Shown here: positions 13,016 to 24,911 of the stretch, piece by piece
How the letters are laid out: every line of letters begins with the position of its first letter
Position numbering within the stretch: the stretch's first letter is position 1
The notes under the pieces: generated by a model
Database searches by the model: none
What the model saw: only the letters and a program-made list of their open reading frames with translations
Told to the model about the DNA's origin: nothing
DNA from: Nymphaea colorata
Taxonomy: Eukaryota > Streptophyta > Magnoliopsida > Nymphaeales > Nymphaeaceae
Length of the DNA stretch: 64,000 nucleotides
Reading direction: 5' to 3'
Assembly (NCBI RefSeq): GCF_008831285.2
Contig: NC_045139.1
Coordinates: 24,596,412-24,660,411, forward strand
Program-made: the position numbers and the translations under genes

Positions 13016-14677
13016 TGGAATGACGGTTTGACCCTGCCTTTGGCCTTCCGGGCATGGCAAACATCACAGAACTTTTGTCAATCAAAGGGCACCTTAGTAG
13101 TGGGCGGAGACGAGCGTGTGATAAGCTGAGCCACTAGTCGGTCGCCCCTCCAACTGTCAGGCGCTAGGAAAAAGGGTGCAAGGCATCCATCCCACAGTCG
13201 AGCGACCAATAGGTAAAGGGGGTTAACAAAGAACGTGGGTAGGCATATATCAGAGAAAAACTAGACCGTCTAAATATGATATTTGAAGTATTTTTTTTAA
13301 TCTAACTTATCAATATGATCTTAAACATAAGTTGATGCAAAATAGTTTTTTAGGTTTTAATAGTATTTTCATAACAAGCAAACATGAATGGCTCCCATAA
13401 CATGGGACATTTTGATAATAGAAAAAGCATGTTTTATATCACAATAGTTTTTATAAATATATTAAAATGTTTATATTTTATTTAAAATATTTTTAGCAAA
13501 AAAATAAAAGCTGAGGTTTTTCTTCATAACCTAAGTATTTGGTTTTTATCAATCCCTCTTTCACACACACATACATATATATATATATATAGTCAAGCTG
13601 GGTCGAACTTGGGGCCCGGTAACTGGTTAGGCTGGGTTCGGGCTGCACACTTGTTGGGACCCAGCATGAGATCGACTTCTTGCCGGGCTGGGCCGGGACG
13701 ATTGGATGCCTAGCTCGGGATTGGTTTATCATGCCTGGTCGCGACAAAACATGTAGTTGACAACGGCCGCTAGCTGCCAACTCCATCGCCTTTGCTAACA
13801 AACTTATTGACAATGACCCATGTTATATAGTGGCTAGCCAATGGCTGGTATTGCACTTGGTAGCGTTGGGGAAAGCCCTTTATGTGGAAAAGAACTGCAA
13901 TAGTGATTTTCTTCACCGGTAAAGGCCTATAGTGGTTCTTGCACAAGCAACTACTTTCTACATAGTTTTCTTTTTCCCAAGAGAGAAAGAGAGAGCCAAC
14001 ATGATCTTGATGTTGAGACTCATTGGTACAATCTTTTTAGCCATTATTGTTCTCACCAAAACAGGTCTCTCCCTTTCTTTTTAAGTAATGCTGCTTATAT
14101 AGCAAGTACACCTTTTTTTGCATTCAGAATTACAAAATTTCCCAAATAATATCAAAAGCATTATGGGGAAGTATAACAGGCAACATAAAGGTTCTCTGTT
14201 TTATACATTTTTTTATTGCAAACTATTTGTTAATCGATCTGGATTCCCCTGGCCAGGAGTTGGAGTTCTTTAATTCTAATACCTAATACACTTAGTAGGA
14301 GGATAACTGCACACCACTATATTTAATGATCTGCATGGCCTGAAAATGAATGCAAGAAAAGCACTTAACCCTCTGCATAATGATGAGTAGAGCTAGAAAT
14401 TTTTCTTGAGGTGAGTCGAATTAAAGTTTCTAAATTTTGACTAGGGCCAAAATATCATTTTTCAAAATTTTTATATAAAACAAGTGAAATTTTCTAAAAT
14501 TTACATGTAAATTTTTGACTTTCCTTTTTTTTTTTTCGGAAAGTGGGCTAGGACCCATGCAGGCCCTACCTTGGCTTCACCCCTATGCATAATGCCAACA
14601 AGATATCAGCAGAATAGCATATACTTGCAACAATTGTTTCACATAAATTGCACCTAAAAGGCTAAAACAGTGTATCT
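13015..14677. other. Intergenic with a GC-rich composite-MITE fragment
   Basis: At 13595-13760 is a GC-rich block with 'GGGCCCGGTAACTGG' and 'GCCGGGCTGGGCCGGGACG', resembling an arm of the composite MITEs but lacking an AT core and ends. At 13030-13110 the minus strand reads 'KFCDVCHARKAKGRVKPSF', which could be a decayed integrase zinc-binding motif of an LTR retroelement; this is weak. A frame on the minus strand at 13493-13813 is a by-product of the GC-rich repeat. Otherwise nothing recognised. Confidence 0.35.
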
Positions 14678-14941
14678 GCTCTTCTCATAATTGAATTTTG
14701 ATCAATCAACCATTTCAAGAGCAAAGACATACGATCAGCACCTGATAAAAAGAAAATCACATAAATAGATATAAGTTCAAGTTCCCTACATATAAACCAC
14801 TGCCATGCTGCTCTTCTCATAATCTAATTTTGATAAATCAACCATTTCAAGAGCAGAGACATATGATCAGCACATGATCAAAAGAAAATCACATAAACAG
14901 ATATAAGTTCAAGTTCCCTACATATAAACCACTGCCTAGAC
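14678..14941. repeat. 132-bp tandem duplication
   Basis: Two adjacent units, 14678-14809 and 14810-14941, start with GCTCTTCTCATAAT and share 'ATAAGTTCAAGTTCCCTACA' and 'TATAAACCACTGCC'. They differ at a handful of positions. It may lie in an intron or 3' region of whatever gene contained the exon at 15165-15266. Confidence 0.8.
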
Positions 14942-15164
14942 ATGGTCACAGACCTTTGCCCCCCATAATTTGAAGTCAGAAGGCCAAACTGCAGACACCA
15001 CATAAGGAATTTCCACATAACCTTACAACATTCTTTTAAGTACCCAGTACATGAAGTCTTCAAAGAACATCGAATAAGAAGGAGCAAAGAAATTTGCATA
15101 TGAAGCCAACACACAAAAAGTTATAGAATTTTGAAAAAGAAATTGCAGAAATGAGAAATCTTAC

Positions 15165-15266
15165 CAGGAAGATTTCCGCAACCTCTGATTGTAGCCAGAG
15201 TAGAAACACGACCTGTGGCCTGCAAGGCATTTTGCAATTATTGCTGCAAATGCCTCATTTGCATAT
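15165..15266 (-). CDS. Orphan internal exon of an unidentified gene
   Basis: On the minus strand a 102-bp open stretch is bounded by an excellent acceptor (pyrimidine tract, then AATTGCAG) and a consensus donor (CCTG/GTAAG). The frame with no stop reads 34 residues from 'YANEAFAAIIAKCLAG' through 'HRSCFYSGYNQRLRKS'. Base composition and amino-acid mix look coding, unlike the flanks. Codon phase is 2 at entry and 2 at exit, so its length is a multiple of three and the exon could be skipped without frameshift. I do not recognise the family, and I found no neighbouring exon on either side, so it may be one exon of a gene with large introns or a stranded relic. Confidence 0.45.
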
Positions 15267-16134
15267 CTGCAATTAAAAAAAAAAAGGCATGAGCATGCAA
15301 TTTTGACTTCCAAAATGAATCCTTATAGTCATCATTTTCAATAATACGACACAAAGTTTCTATTCCGCACAAAGACGTCATTATTCTCAAAAAATAGGTT
15401 ATGTCAACCAATCAAAGAGGCTGTTTGAGTTCCTGTTATTCTAAACTAGGATTGTCACACTAGAAGCTACTTTAAACTGAAAGTTTAGAAGTTTGGCTGC
15501 AGATATACTTCCCCACATACACAAAAGTGAGATGATTTGGTTGTTACAGCCTCCATCAAAACTAGCCTATCAAGGAGTTGGTAGCATCTAGCATTTTAGT
15601 TATGCTCATGACTTGTGCTTGAGAATTATGTTGCAAAAAAAAAAAACCCTTAAAAAGAGTAGCAGCTGATACTGATACATATGTTAAAATTTTGGAGTCA
15701 AACTGTTTCTTCTTAGTCAAAGTCTATTCTTGTCTATTTATTTATAATGTGTTTAACCGGTTTTACTATTTTACTCCCTGTAAGTGAGGGCAATTAGGTA
15801 CTTTATCTACCATTCTTATCTTCAGTTAAAGGCCTTAGGAGGTCGTTTGAGGCAATGGAACAAAGCGAACACGGGCGTTCTGTTCATTAATTAATTAGTA
15901 CACCAAATACCGTCCACCGGACAGCTGGGACAGGATGGATGAAAGACTGGAGGTATATATTTCTCCGCTGTCCTGCACCGTTCCGAGGGTAACCACGGAA
16001 CAAACCCTTTCAGGATGCTGCTCCACATCCCTTTCAACAATCGACACTAGTCTCTCTCATCCCCTTTCCCACCGCTCACCGTCAAGTTGCTCTCTCTGTG
16101 CCAACAGACAGACCAGCGTGAACCTTGTAGTAAA
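15267..16134. other. Intergenic, nothing recognised
   Basis: No supported gene. The open frame at 15935-16207 runs into the GC-rich arm of the MITE at 16135 and is not credible. If the exon at 15165-15266 is real, part of this is its upstream intron. Confidence 0.4.
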
Positions 16135-16455
16135 TAGACCTGGGGCCCGGGCAAGGCCGGGCCGACCCGGCCCGTTGGGCCCGAAACCTGGCTCGGGCCC
16201 CGCCTGATAGCCCGGGTCCCGGTTCGGGGTTCGGGGCTCCACCCGGTTCGACCTGTTTGGTAATAAAAAATATTTTTTAATTATAAAATAATTTTTTAAT
16301 AATATAAAATATATTTTTAATAATAAAATACATATTATTAAATTTTAAAAAATTTAAAAATTTATTTTTTTAATTATAAACGAGCCAGATCGGGCCGCAC
16401 ATCAGGCCCGGGCCTGGCCCGCCGGGCCGGGTACTCGGCCCATTGCCCAGGTCTA
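16135..16455. mobile_element. hAT-like GC/AT composite MITE, copy C
   Basis: The left end is TAGACCTGGGGCCCGGGC and the right end, inverted, is TAGACCTGGGCAATGGGC. Flanks are GTAGTAAA (16127-16134) and GTAGTGAA (16456-16463), an 8-bp target duplication with one change. GC-rich arms flank an AT core at 16260-16380. At 321 bp it is non-coding, and its architecture matches the copies at 2769 and 24545. Confidence 0.7.
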
Positions 16456-16782
16456 GTAGTGAACACAAGATGGCCATTGTTGGTTGAATCACCATCATTC
16501 ATTGGGATTTCTTTTTCTGCTACATCTTTGTTTCTCTCTCTCTCTCTTGCGTTACAAAGGTCAGGCCACCATTCAATTGTTGGTTTTAAGCATGAAAGGT
16601 AAGTTTTCCTTTTTCTCTTCTTCGTTTTCTTCTGTTTTTGTTACTTTGCACATATGTTTCTGCTGGATCTTTGTTTACGAGCATTGACAAGCTGGGCCAA
16701 AATTATTTTCTATGAATGGATGAGTGGAAGTGTTGCTCACTATAAGTGTTTGGTGACATTTCTTCGTGTCTTATATAAGAGA
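16456..16782. other. Intergenic, possible upstream part of the ankyrin pseudogene
   Basis: No supported gene. A 67-codon frame at 16484-16687 is rich in phenylalanine and serine from a CT microsatellite and is not convincing. Confidence 0.4.
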
Positions 16783-18431
16783 CGAACATTGCTTTGACAA
16801 GCATCATCTTTGCGCTTGTGGATCAGAATCCTAAGTCCATCGAACAAGAGACGAGTGCTGGAGAGAACATCCTCCATTTAATGGCGAAGAGTGGTCAGCA
16901 CCAGGCGTTTACGTGTACGTTCCTGGGTTAGCATTTGAGGGAACTTGCTAAGAAAACCAATGAAGATGGAAACACCATTCTACATCTGAGCGTTAAGAGC
17001 AGATCCGTCACTCACTCTCTGATCTCGAACTCTCACTGTCGCCATATACAAGTTCTTTCAACTCAGGCTTTCAATTTTCTAAAGATTGATTTACTTTAGT
17101 CAGACAGTTCCTGAATTCTCATATATTTCTTTTACGAGCTAGATCTGACCTACACCATTTATACTGAATCGAGATGGTCCGACCCATGCTCTATATGTCA
17201 TAGGCCTCCCCTGGTCCAGGTCCTTTGACAGGCTTAAGTGCAGACGAACCAAAATTTACAAAAAAGAATAGAGACCATCTCAAGCGCAAGGTTACCACCC
17301 AAGGCCACACGGCAACTAACTTGTCAGTGGCGCTCCGCCCTCAAATCTTTTGATGGTGAATATAGTTCACGTACAATATTCCTACATAAATGTTACTTTA
17401 ATATGTGATGTTATATCAGTCTTTTTTTATTCTTGTTGTGGCTAATTAATACGCTTTTATGTTTCTTTTAGACGTGTGGATATTCAAAGCTTCTATGCAT
17501 GGTTGCAATATGTGTGTGTGTGTGTGTGAGGAGAATGTCTGGTATATCCATATAAACAGCGTTCGGGTACTTAGTTGCACTAAGCTTTGAAGTTGCAGTT
17601 GATGAATTTCATACTCAAGAAAAAGGCGGTGGATGTGAACGTTTGCAACAAAGCTGGAAAGACGGCTGTCAACATTGCTATTGAAGAGCACCCTCATCCT
17701 GAATCTGAACAAATAATGGTTGACCTTCGGAAGAAAATGGCATGACAGGACCTGAAGCAGTTCTCATTGCAACCATTGTGGTGGATGACAGCTTCACGGG
17801 GTCCTGAACACTATCGTTGTGGCTGCAGTTCTCATTGCAATGCTGGCGTTCTCGACCAGGGGCAGAGCCAAGATTTTCTTCAGGGGCGGGCCGACCGTCC
17901 AACCTCTGAATCTGGGTAGGGCCAACTGAATTCAAATCCAAAAAATACATTGTGCAATTAAAAAAATTTATTTTTTTCAATGTAATTTTTTTTTTCATTG
18001 GTTCGGGTGGGGCCATGGCCTAGGCGGCCCCCTCCCTCCGCCCCTATTCTCGACATTGATGAATCTGCCTGGCGGTGTGTACCAAGATGGTCCTCTGGCA
18101 GGGAGGGCCATCCTAAATACCCGCCCTCTCTTCCCCACCTTCTTGGCCTTCAACGTGGTTGCCTTGCTCTGTTCCCTCGTCATCGTCGTGATACAGTCCA
18201 GCTTGGTGGCCTTCACTAGGCATCTATTCATCTATCGGTGGGTATTTCTCGAAGCACTCTTGGCCGCATCCACCACATGCATATTCATGGACTACATGAT
18301 TGCTGCTTGGATGATATACAGCTCGCTCTAGAAGTAAAAAGGCTCCACTAATGGTCATTCTCTCTATAGTTGTTGGGGTCGTCATCTCTAAGACCATGGC
18401 GAATTACCTTTTCCTGAAGCAAAGGATTGTG
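16783..18431 (+). pseudogene. Ankyrin-repeat protein with C-terminal PGG domain, broken (locus 1)
   Basis: Pieces of an ACD6/ITN1-like plant ankyrin protein lie in order. At 16783-17035 one frame reads 'LVDQNPKSIEQETSAGENIL', 'HLMAKSGQHQAF', then a stop near 16929, then 'NEDGNTILHLSVKSRSVTH'. A second exon from about 17599 (after GTTGCAG) reads 'MNFILKKKAVDVNVCNKAGK' and 'TAVNIAIEEHPHPESEQ', ending in a stop near 17745. The PGG domain follows: 'NTIVVAAVLIAMLAFS' (17800-17855), a MITE, then 'LMNLPGGVYQDGPLAGRA' and several hydrophobic membrane segments to a stop at 18329-18331. One frame further on, 'MVILSIVVGVVISKTMANYL' looks like the last membrane segment, so there is also a terminal frameshift. 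These proteins are membrane-anchored and act in defence or stress signalling. With two stops, a MITE and a frameshift this copy is dead. Confidence 0.75.
17857..18046. mobile_element. 190-bp hAT-type MITE inside the PGG exon
   Basis: The left end CAGGGGCAGAGCC and the right end, inverted, TAGGGGCGGAGGG are the classic plant hAT terminus type. A perfect 8-bp duplication TTCTCGAC flanks it (17849-17856 and 18047-18054). Taking out the insertion and one duplication copy makes the PGG reading frame continuous at this point ('LAFST' running into 'LMNLPGG'), so the insertion was into an exon. Non-coding. Confidence 0.85.
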
Positions 18432-18470
18432 TGACCATGGCGAATTACCTTTTCTTGAAGCAAAGGATCA
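18392..18470 (+). repeat. 41-bp tandem duplication at the end of locus 1
   Basis: GACCATGGCGAATTACCTTT occurs at 18392 and again at 18433, each followed by TCYTGAAGCAAAGGAT. It duplicates the last membrane-segment coding bases of the ankyrin pseudogene ('TMANYLFLKQRI'). Confidence 0.8.
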
Positions 18471-18779
18471 GGATGTTGTTTCGGGCCACCCAATCGGGCC
18501 CAAGTATTTCTTACACATCACAAGTATTGTTTGTTCAAAGCACTTGGCGGCCATAGTAGCCAATGCAAGATGTTGTGCTCTGATGTTGGCAGGCGTGCAA
18601 TTTAGAAGCGCCCGGTGACGGTGGGCTGATTTGAGTGCTTTGTCTGCGCATAGTGCTTCCCGACTAGCCTGGTTCTAGGTGGACATATGACTTTGCACAG
18701 GCAGCAGACCAATAATGTGGGCAGAAAGAAACCTTTGCACATTGATCTTAACCTACCTCTACCTGTTGATGATCGTAAC
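18471..18779. other. Intergenic, nothing recognised
   Basis: Short stretch between the ankyrin pseudogene and the solo LTR. No gene seen. Confidence 0.45.
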
Positions 18780-21700
18780 TGTAATTACTCCAATTTTTTT
18801 TAAAAAAGAATGTCCTCTTTTAGTAAAAACACAAGACCCAATTTTTGGATCTAAATTGGTCCAAAACCACAGTCCAAATTCAAACTAGCCAAAAACCCAA
18901 GTCCAAATCCAAATCGAGCATTTGAGACTCATTTACCCTTCCTTTTGACAAAAAACCTCCTTTTAGAGGGCGATTTTAGTCTTTTTGGTAAACAAGATTC
19001 ATTTGCCCCTCTTTTTTGACAAAGACCTTTTAGAGGACTATTTTGGTCTTTTTGGTAAACAAGACTCATTCGTCCCTCCTTTTTGACAAAGAATCTCATT
19101 TTAGAGGGTGATTTTGGTCTTTTTTGGTAAAAAAAAACTCATTTGCCCTTTCTTTTGATAAAAAACATCCTTTTAGAGGGTGATTTTAGTCTTTTATAAA
19201 AAAAAAAAATCAAATTTTAGGTTTTAGCTCCAAAATCCTCTATAAATACCCCTCACTTTCCCCCTCTTGGGTAAGATTGGCCATTGAGAGAAACTCTAGT
19301 GTATTCTCACTTGAAGACCGAGAGTTTCTCTTGAGCTCTCTCTCTCTCTCTCCCTCTTCCTCTCTCGATTTTCCTCTCTAACTTGGAGCAAGCTACAACC
19401 CTCTTGGAGGCATCACCTTGGAGCTTCACTCAAAGGAAATCTTCAAGTGAAGGTGTTCATTTTCCTTAGGTTATTTCTCATTAGAGGTATGTAATCATCA
19501 TCCCTCTCATTTCTTTCTTTCTTTCTTTTTTTTTTTTTTTCTCTTCTCATCTTCCTCTCCTCTCCCCATGACCAAAGGAGATAGCACTCAACTTCTTTTT
19601 AGAGACAAGAGGCTATGCTCAAGTGCATCGGAAGCACGAAAAGATAAGATGATACATTATTTTATGATTAAATCATGTTCTTTCAAGTATTCTTGTTGTT
19701 GTTATTCTTTCTCTTCATTAATATCTTCTTGCTCTTTATTCTCTTCAATATATTCTTGTTGTTATTATTATTTCTTTTCTTTAATATAGCCTTGTTCTTG
19801 TTATTTTCTTTTCTCTCTTCTTCCTCTTTTTATGGTCAAATGAGATAGCACTGAATCTCTTTTTAAAGACAAGAGGCTATGCTCAAGTGCATTGGGAGCA
19901 TGAAAAGATGAGATGATCTTTCATTTCATGATTGAATCATGTATCCTCTTTTATTGAATATAATATTGTCTTTCTTTCTTCATTTTCTCATCTTCATTTT
20001 TCCATGGCCAAAGGAGATAGCACTCAATCTTTTTTTAGAGACAAGGGGCTATGCTCAAGTGCACCGGGAGCGTGGAAAGATGAGATGATCTTTCATTTCA
20101 TGGTTGAATCATGTTTTCTCTTTTATTAAATATAACATTGTTTTTCTTTCTACATTTTCTCTTCTTCTTCATCTCCTCATAGCTAAAGGATGTAGCACTC
20201 AATCTCTTCTTAGAGACAAGAGGCTTTGCTCAAGTGCACCGGGAGCATGGAAAGATGAGATGATCTTTCATTTTAATCATGTTTTTTTTCATGAATACAT
20301 TCTTGTTGTTTTTTTGCTTCTTCTTATTTTCCTCTCTTCCTTATTTCTCCATGGCTAAAGGAGATAGCTCTCAATCTCTATTTTAGAGTCAAGAAGTTAT
20401 ACTCAAGTGCACCAGGAACATGAGAAGATGAGGTGGTATATCATTTCATAGTTACATCATGTCCTCCCTCCTAATTGAACCTTGCTCTTTCCATCATCCT
20501 CTTTCTCTCTTTTATTCCTTGAATGTTGTCTATATATTATCCATGCATAGTTATCTGGTTTTCTACTTATATGTGAATGTATGGTGGAAATGAGAGTGTG
20601 ATTTAGGGAATCTCTATTTTGATATTAATTTTTAAGGTTGGAAACCCGAGATAAACCCTCACGAAAATGTACATGTTAATATGCATTAGTTTCCTTCTTA
20701 ATCATCCCATTAAGAACCCTAACGAGTGTCTCGTTATGTTGCTTGTTTTCTTCCATACCCAACGGTGGAATAAATATATCCCTTACAACAAACTAAATAA
20801 TAACATTCTATGCTTATATAAATCATATTTTCCAAAACATTTTCAAAATGAACCTTCTAACATGGCCTTAGGAACTTAGCTTAGACTCTTGCATGAGTCC
20901 AAGCTTCCCTCCGGCCCACATTAAATTTGAAGTTGGTAATTTTAAGTTATTCCTTGATTTCTAATCTTGTGAATGTATGGATGTATACACATGTTATATA
21001 CATCTATACCAACATGATAACCCCCATCTTTCTCTCTCTATGCTTTCACTTTCCATTTTATTAATTTTCATATGTGCATGAATACGTATGTACATGTGCT
21101 TCATTTCCTCTCTTTCAAATATTTATTCTTCTTTTCAAGACAAATATCTTCTCTTATAAAATTTCTACCCATATATACGTATGATATTTTTTTTTTCCTC
21201 TAAAATCTCTCTTTCTCTTCAAATCAATACATCTTTTTCTCTTAAGCTTTCACATATGTGTATATGTGATGGTATGTACACATGTATGCATGTCTTTCTC
21301 TATCTCTCTCTCTTTCTTTTCATAAGAGTGCTTTATCTCTTGTATTCTTTTTGACATTCTCTTCTCATGATATTTTTATTTACCAACCTCATTAAGACCA
21401 CAAACCAAGTAATCACCCAACATTGGAGTCATACTTGATGGTCTACAATCTCAATCTTCTTTCAAAAATTTTCCTTCTTATATACCACAACAAAAACCTT
21501 AGATGTATGTTGTGGTAGGAATGACTTTAGATGAATGTTGTGGCAGGAATGTTTTATATTCACATAGGATAAATGCACCTATGCATTCTCACCCACTTTA
21601 TTTCGCTTATGATCACAAGCATCTCTCCAAAAGAACTTAAGCAAGATGGGATGGAGCTCTAACTAGGTGGTAACCAAATTAGAGCAAAATCTCAAACCTA

Positions 21701-22071
21701 CTTAAAGTCTTAAGAGAACACTAAAGTGATTTCAAAATGATTTCACAAGTTTTTCAAATGATACTTACTAATTCCACTTTTTTCTTAAAAGATTTCACAT
21801 TTTCAAGCAACCCTTCAAGAGTCTTTCCATAAATTTGAAACGTCAAACTTTCAATATTTTCTACACCGCATAGAGAATCAAAAGGATGTTTAAGTTAAAA
21901 CGAAATGCATCAATAATAAACATAGTCATTGGGTTGATTACCCCCGGTAAAGGCACTGAGAATGGTCGACCCTCGTACCGACGGGCGAGTCCCTTTATTT
22001 CCTATTTCAAAACAAAAACTCATTTTTCTGGAGCACTCCAAAACCAATCGAAAATTTTGGGAATGCAAACA
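18780..22071 (+). mobile_element. Large solo LTR, copy 1
   Basis: It begins TGTAATTACTCC and ends GGGAATGCAAACA, flanked by GTAAC (18775-18779) and GTAAT (22072-22076), a near-perfect 5-bp duplication. Length is 3292 bp with no internal retroelement region, hence a solo LTR. A TATA box (CTCTATAAATACCCC) lies at about 19236-19252, followed by a leader with a CT-rich tract. Tandem arrays include about four units of a ~60-bp 'TTTTAGAGGG...TTTTGGT' repeat (18900-19200) and about five units of a ~170-bp repeat holding 'AAGAGGCTATGCTCAAGTGC' (19560-20450). The end region contains 'GACGGGCGAGTCCC'. The family is unknown to me; LTRs this long are typical of some very large Gypsy elements. Short frames inside are not genes. 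Confidence 0.75.
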
Positions 22072-22076
22072 GTAAT

Positions 22077-22394
22077 GAAGAAGAAAAAACAAAAGGCGTG
22101 AAGTGGCCGAAGAAGATGGCACTGCTGGGTATGAGAAGTTGGTAATACCAAAATTTGGAGAATTTTTTGTTATTTTCTTGGGTTGGTGCTTGTGTCTCAT
22201 GTTCAATACAGTAAACAACTGTTAAAAGGATATTGACCTTTCGTCAATGGAATTGCAACTTGTTTTTATTTTTTCTACAAGTACATCAAAATTCAGAAGA
22301 TACCAGATAAGTGGCTCCAACAGGAGGGCAGAAGCCCTTAATCTAGTTGGGGGGCTGCACTAGGTGACCAGCTGGTAACCGATATCTAATCTGG
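22077..22394. other. Intergenic, nothing recognised
   Basis: Short region between solo LTR 1 and the double composite repeat. No gene seen. Confidence 0.45.
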
Positions 22395-22965
22395 TATGGG
22401 CACAAGTCCAGGCCTAGGCTCGGCTCCTACTCGGATCAGCTGAACGGGAGCTCGATTTGGGCCGATAATGTTCAAAAAATTATTTTTTTGTCATTAATAA
22501 TATATATTAAAAATATATTTTATATTAAAATTTTTATTTTATACTTTAAAAATATTTTTTATTATAACTGGATGATGTTGAGCCCCGGCCCATTCTAATA
22601 CCGGGCCGGGTCAAGCCTGATAAGGCTTTTTATGCCACTTGAGCCCAGGCCCGAGTTGGGCTCGACGCCGAGTACCCGGCAGCTGCCCGACCCAGTGCTC
22701 AAGCTTAATCTAGCCGGCCCAGCCTGATAAGAACCAGATCCGGGTCGCCCTGATACCCAAAACTTAAGCCCGGCCCCGGCTCAACCCGGCCCGGTTATAA
22801 TAGAAAAATATTTTTTTTATGAATATAAAATATATTTTTAGTAATAATATATACATTTTTTATAACAAAAATATTTAAATGTTATTGGGCGGGTTTGGTC
22901 CTTCCTCGGCCCGATCCGGGCTGGCCCATCAGGCTGGGACCTAGGCCTGTGTCGGGCAGGGCTAT
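22395..22965. repeat. Double or nested hAT-like composite repeat
   Basis: Two AT-rich cores (about 22470-22570 and 22796-22885) are separated and flanked by GC-rich arms such as 'CCGGGCCGGGTCAAGCC' and 'GGCCCGATCCGGGCTGGCCC'. The outer arms are roughly inverted relative to each other ('GGGCACAAGTCCAGGCCTAG' left; 'CTAGGCCTGTGTCGGGC' right). It is best read as one composite MITE inserted into, or fused with, another. No clean target duplication found. Confidence 0.45.
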
Positions 22966-22974
22966 ATGAGGCCT

Positions 22975-23274
22975 GCATCTCCAGCGACAGAGGCTGACTG
23001 CAGCAGTTGACGGAGAAGCTGCCCCGCATCATCAACCAATTAAGATCTTCGTCTCAAGACACAGCCCCTGCATCTGGCTGTTTAGGAAGGACAGGCGGAA
23101 ACAGTTGGTTATCTGCTGAAGGTGAAACTAGAGCTCTCAACCAGGCAGAACTCCATTCGGGAGAGTTCGCTACTCCTAGCTTGCAAGCGTGGTCATCTCT
23201 CCATGGTGGATCGACTACTTCCTGCTTCTGCTTCTCCAGCCACCATGGATCATCATTGTGCAAGCTGGATTTAG
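22975..23274 (+). pseudogene. Ankyrin-repeat exon fragment (locus 2, N-terminal part)
   Basis: One frame reads 'PLHLAV', a TAG stop, then 'EGQAETVGYLLKVKLELS', followed by 'SLLLACKRGHLSMVDRLL', which are two ankyrin repeats with the P-L-H-L-A and G-H-x-x-x-V-x-x-L-L pattern. The stop inside the first repeat and a terminal stop at 23272-23274 show it is broken. Upstream, another frame gives 'TEKLPRIINQLRSSSQ', implying a frameshift. Strand and family match the ankyrin exon at 31079-31365 and the PGG piece at 33370-33570, so all three are probably parts of one disrupted gene. Confidence 0.6.
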
Positions 23275-23594
23275 AATCTACACTTGGGTTTTAAAGTGTA
23301 TAGTTGAAATCATCATTGTGCTCGTTTGTTTGCTTTGATTTAGCTTGATCTTCCATTTACAAGATTTGATATCCATCAATTTAAGATTTAGAGGTAACCA
23401 CTTTGTCAAATCGGCAAAAGCATGACAAGTCATATTTGCGAATTCAAGATAAGAAGTAACTGAATGCCTTACATGCATGTTTTGTACATGTAATACTTGT
23501 CTCGTTAGTGTAGCCTTACAACAAAACTTGCCACACCAGCAGATTTCTACTTAGAGCTCCTTCAATGTAGATGTTACTTTTTTTTCACATCTAT
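23275..23594. other. No gene seen
   Basis: Sequence between the ankyrin fragment and the kinase fragment. It may be intron of the ankyrin locus. Confidence 0.4.
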
Positions 23595-24214
23595 CTCCTG
23601 GTGATCTATCAACACAGAGATAGTCAAAGCATTGGTGGAGAAATGGCCGATGTCTGCAGTAGAGGAAATAATGGTAACAACTCAAATCTTGGTTGATCCA
23701 TGAGCTACTTAAGATTCATCAAGCACATACTATAGGCCATGGCTATTTCCACTCTCATCTTTTGTCCTTTTCTGGTCCTCCATCCTTCCTATTCTATTTC
23801 TGACAAGTTTCATAGGCCAAATACTACATATCTCAAAAGATATATCAGAATATTAAATACTATCAAGAATTTTCATCTACATCAAGAATTTACATAGATG
23901 GAGGTATCTCATCTGACCTTGGCTTCAAATTTAAAATCAAAGTATATTTGATGCCTTAATATCACGGTGAATTATACAAAGATGACCTACGGATGGAAAT
24001 CTTCATTAGGGAAGAACTTTCACAAGTATATTACTAACAAATATTAGTATTATGTGCTGTAAGCTGTAACTGCCTCATTTAACTCAATGATCCGAGGAAC
24101 TCACAGTCCTCATGGAGATAAGCAAGTCCACTTGTAGCCCCTAGTGCAATTTTCAGCCGCGTTGTCCAATGCATTGTTGGATGACTCTTTTATGCAACAA
24201 TAACAACACAAAGC
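23595..24214 (-). pseudogene. PERK-like receptor kinase fragment
   Basis: On the minus strand 24100-24190 reads 'KSHPTMHW' followed by 'TRLKIALGATSGLAYLHEDC', matching the segment just before the catalytic loop of proline-rich extensin-like receptor kinases (family pattern roughly R-P-T-M-x-W-x-x-R-L-K-I-A-L-G-x-x-x-G-L-x-Y-L-H-E-D-C). The sequence upstream of K resembles an intron end. After the cysteine the frame degenerates and the expected H-R-D is missing. Further along the same strand, after an acceptor-like CTGCAG, 23600-23653 reads 'DIGHFSTNALTIS', weakly resembling the D-F-G activation segment. This is a dead fragment on the opposite strand to the ankyrin exons, so it was inserted into or duplicated beside that locus. 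The second exon is speculative. Confidence 0.55.
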
Positions 24215-24898
24215 TGTTGGATAGTGGCCATTGAGCCCTATCCGGATATCTCGTAACTGCAAGGCAGTTACGACATTTACTCAAAAGTTCTCATGAGATG
24301 AAGTTCATCCTTATCTCAACCTATTCTTAAAAAATCTCTCACGCTAACCGCTGCTGGATTTGGGGAAAACCTAAGGGGCTGGCTATTTATATCCAGCAAT
24401 ACTTAGTGTTGGACGATCTATAGAAGATTACATGAGAGGAGCCCCTTAGAAGGAAACCCTAAAAATTCTATCGGTTACACCTTCCACTTCTACTTTATCT
24501 TCTTCCTTTGTCTCTATCGCCTCTGCCATTTGTAACGTGAAGACTAGGGGTGGGCATCGGGCCGAGCTAGCCTGAGCCCGACCCGGCCCGGACCGTTTGA
24601 TAATAAAAAATTATTTTTAATTATAAAATAATTTTTTAATCATATAAAATATATTTTTAATTATAAAATACACATTATTAAGTTTAAAAAATAAAAAAAA
24701 ATATTTTTTATAAATTATTAATGTGCTGGATCGGGCCGGGCCCACCCTGATAGCCCGTTTTCCCGACCCAGGCCCGACCGGGCCGGGTACCGGGTACCCG
24801 ACCCGACGCCCACCCTTAGTGAAGACTCATCCTGGAACATCTCGTGGTGAATCTGCTGAGAAGAAAAGGACGTCGATCCTCTGTCGACACCCCAACTG
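24215..24898 (+). repeat. 5' LTR of the degenerate Copia
   Basis: It starts TGTTGGATAGTGGCCATTGA, identical to the 3' LTR start at 30540, and runs to the primer-binding site. A TATA-like 'GGCTATTTATATCC' is at about 24381. Without the 274-bp MITE and its duplication it would be about 402 bp. Confidence 0.75.
24545..24818. mobile_element. hAT-like GC/AT composite MITE, copy E (best preserved)
   Basis: The left end TAGGGGTGGGCATCGGG and the right end, inverted, TAAGGGTGGGCGTCGGG match at 15 of 17 bases. A perfect 8-bp duplication GTGAAGAC flanks it (24537-24544 and 24819-24826). GC-rich arms flank an AT core (24600-24720). TA-starting ends and an 8-bp duplication are diagnostic of the hAT superfamily. 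It sits inside the Copia 5' LTR, so it is younger than that insertion. Confidence 0.85.
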
Positions 24899-24911
24899 TG
24901 GTATCAGAGCC
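24899..24911 (+). other. Primer-binding site of the degenerate Copia
   Basis: TGGTATCAGAGCC is complementary to the 3' end of plant initiator methionine tRNA, the usual primer of Copia elements. It fixes the end of the 5' LTR. Confidence 0.85.
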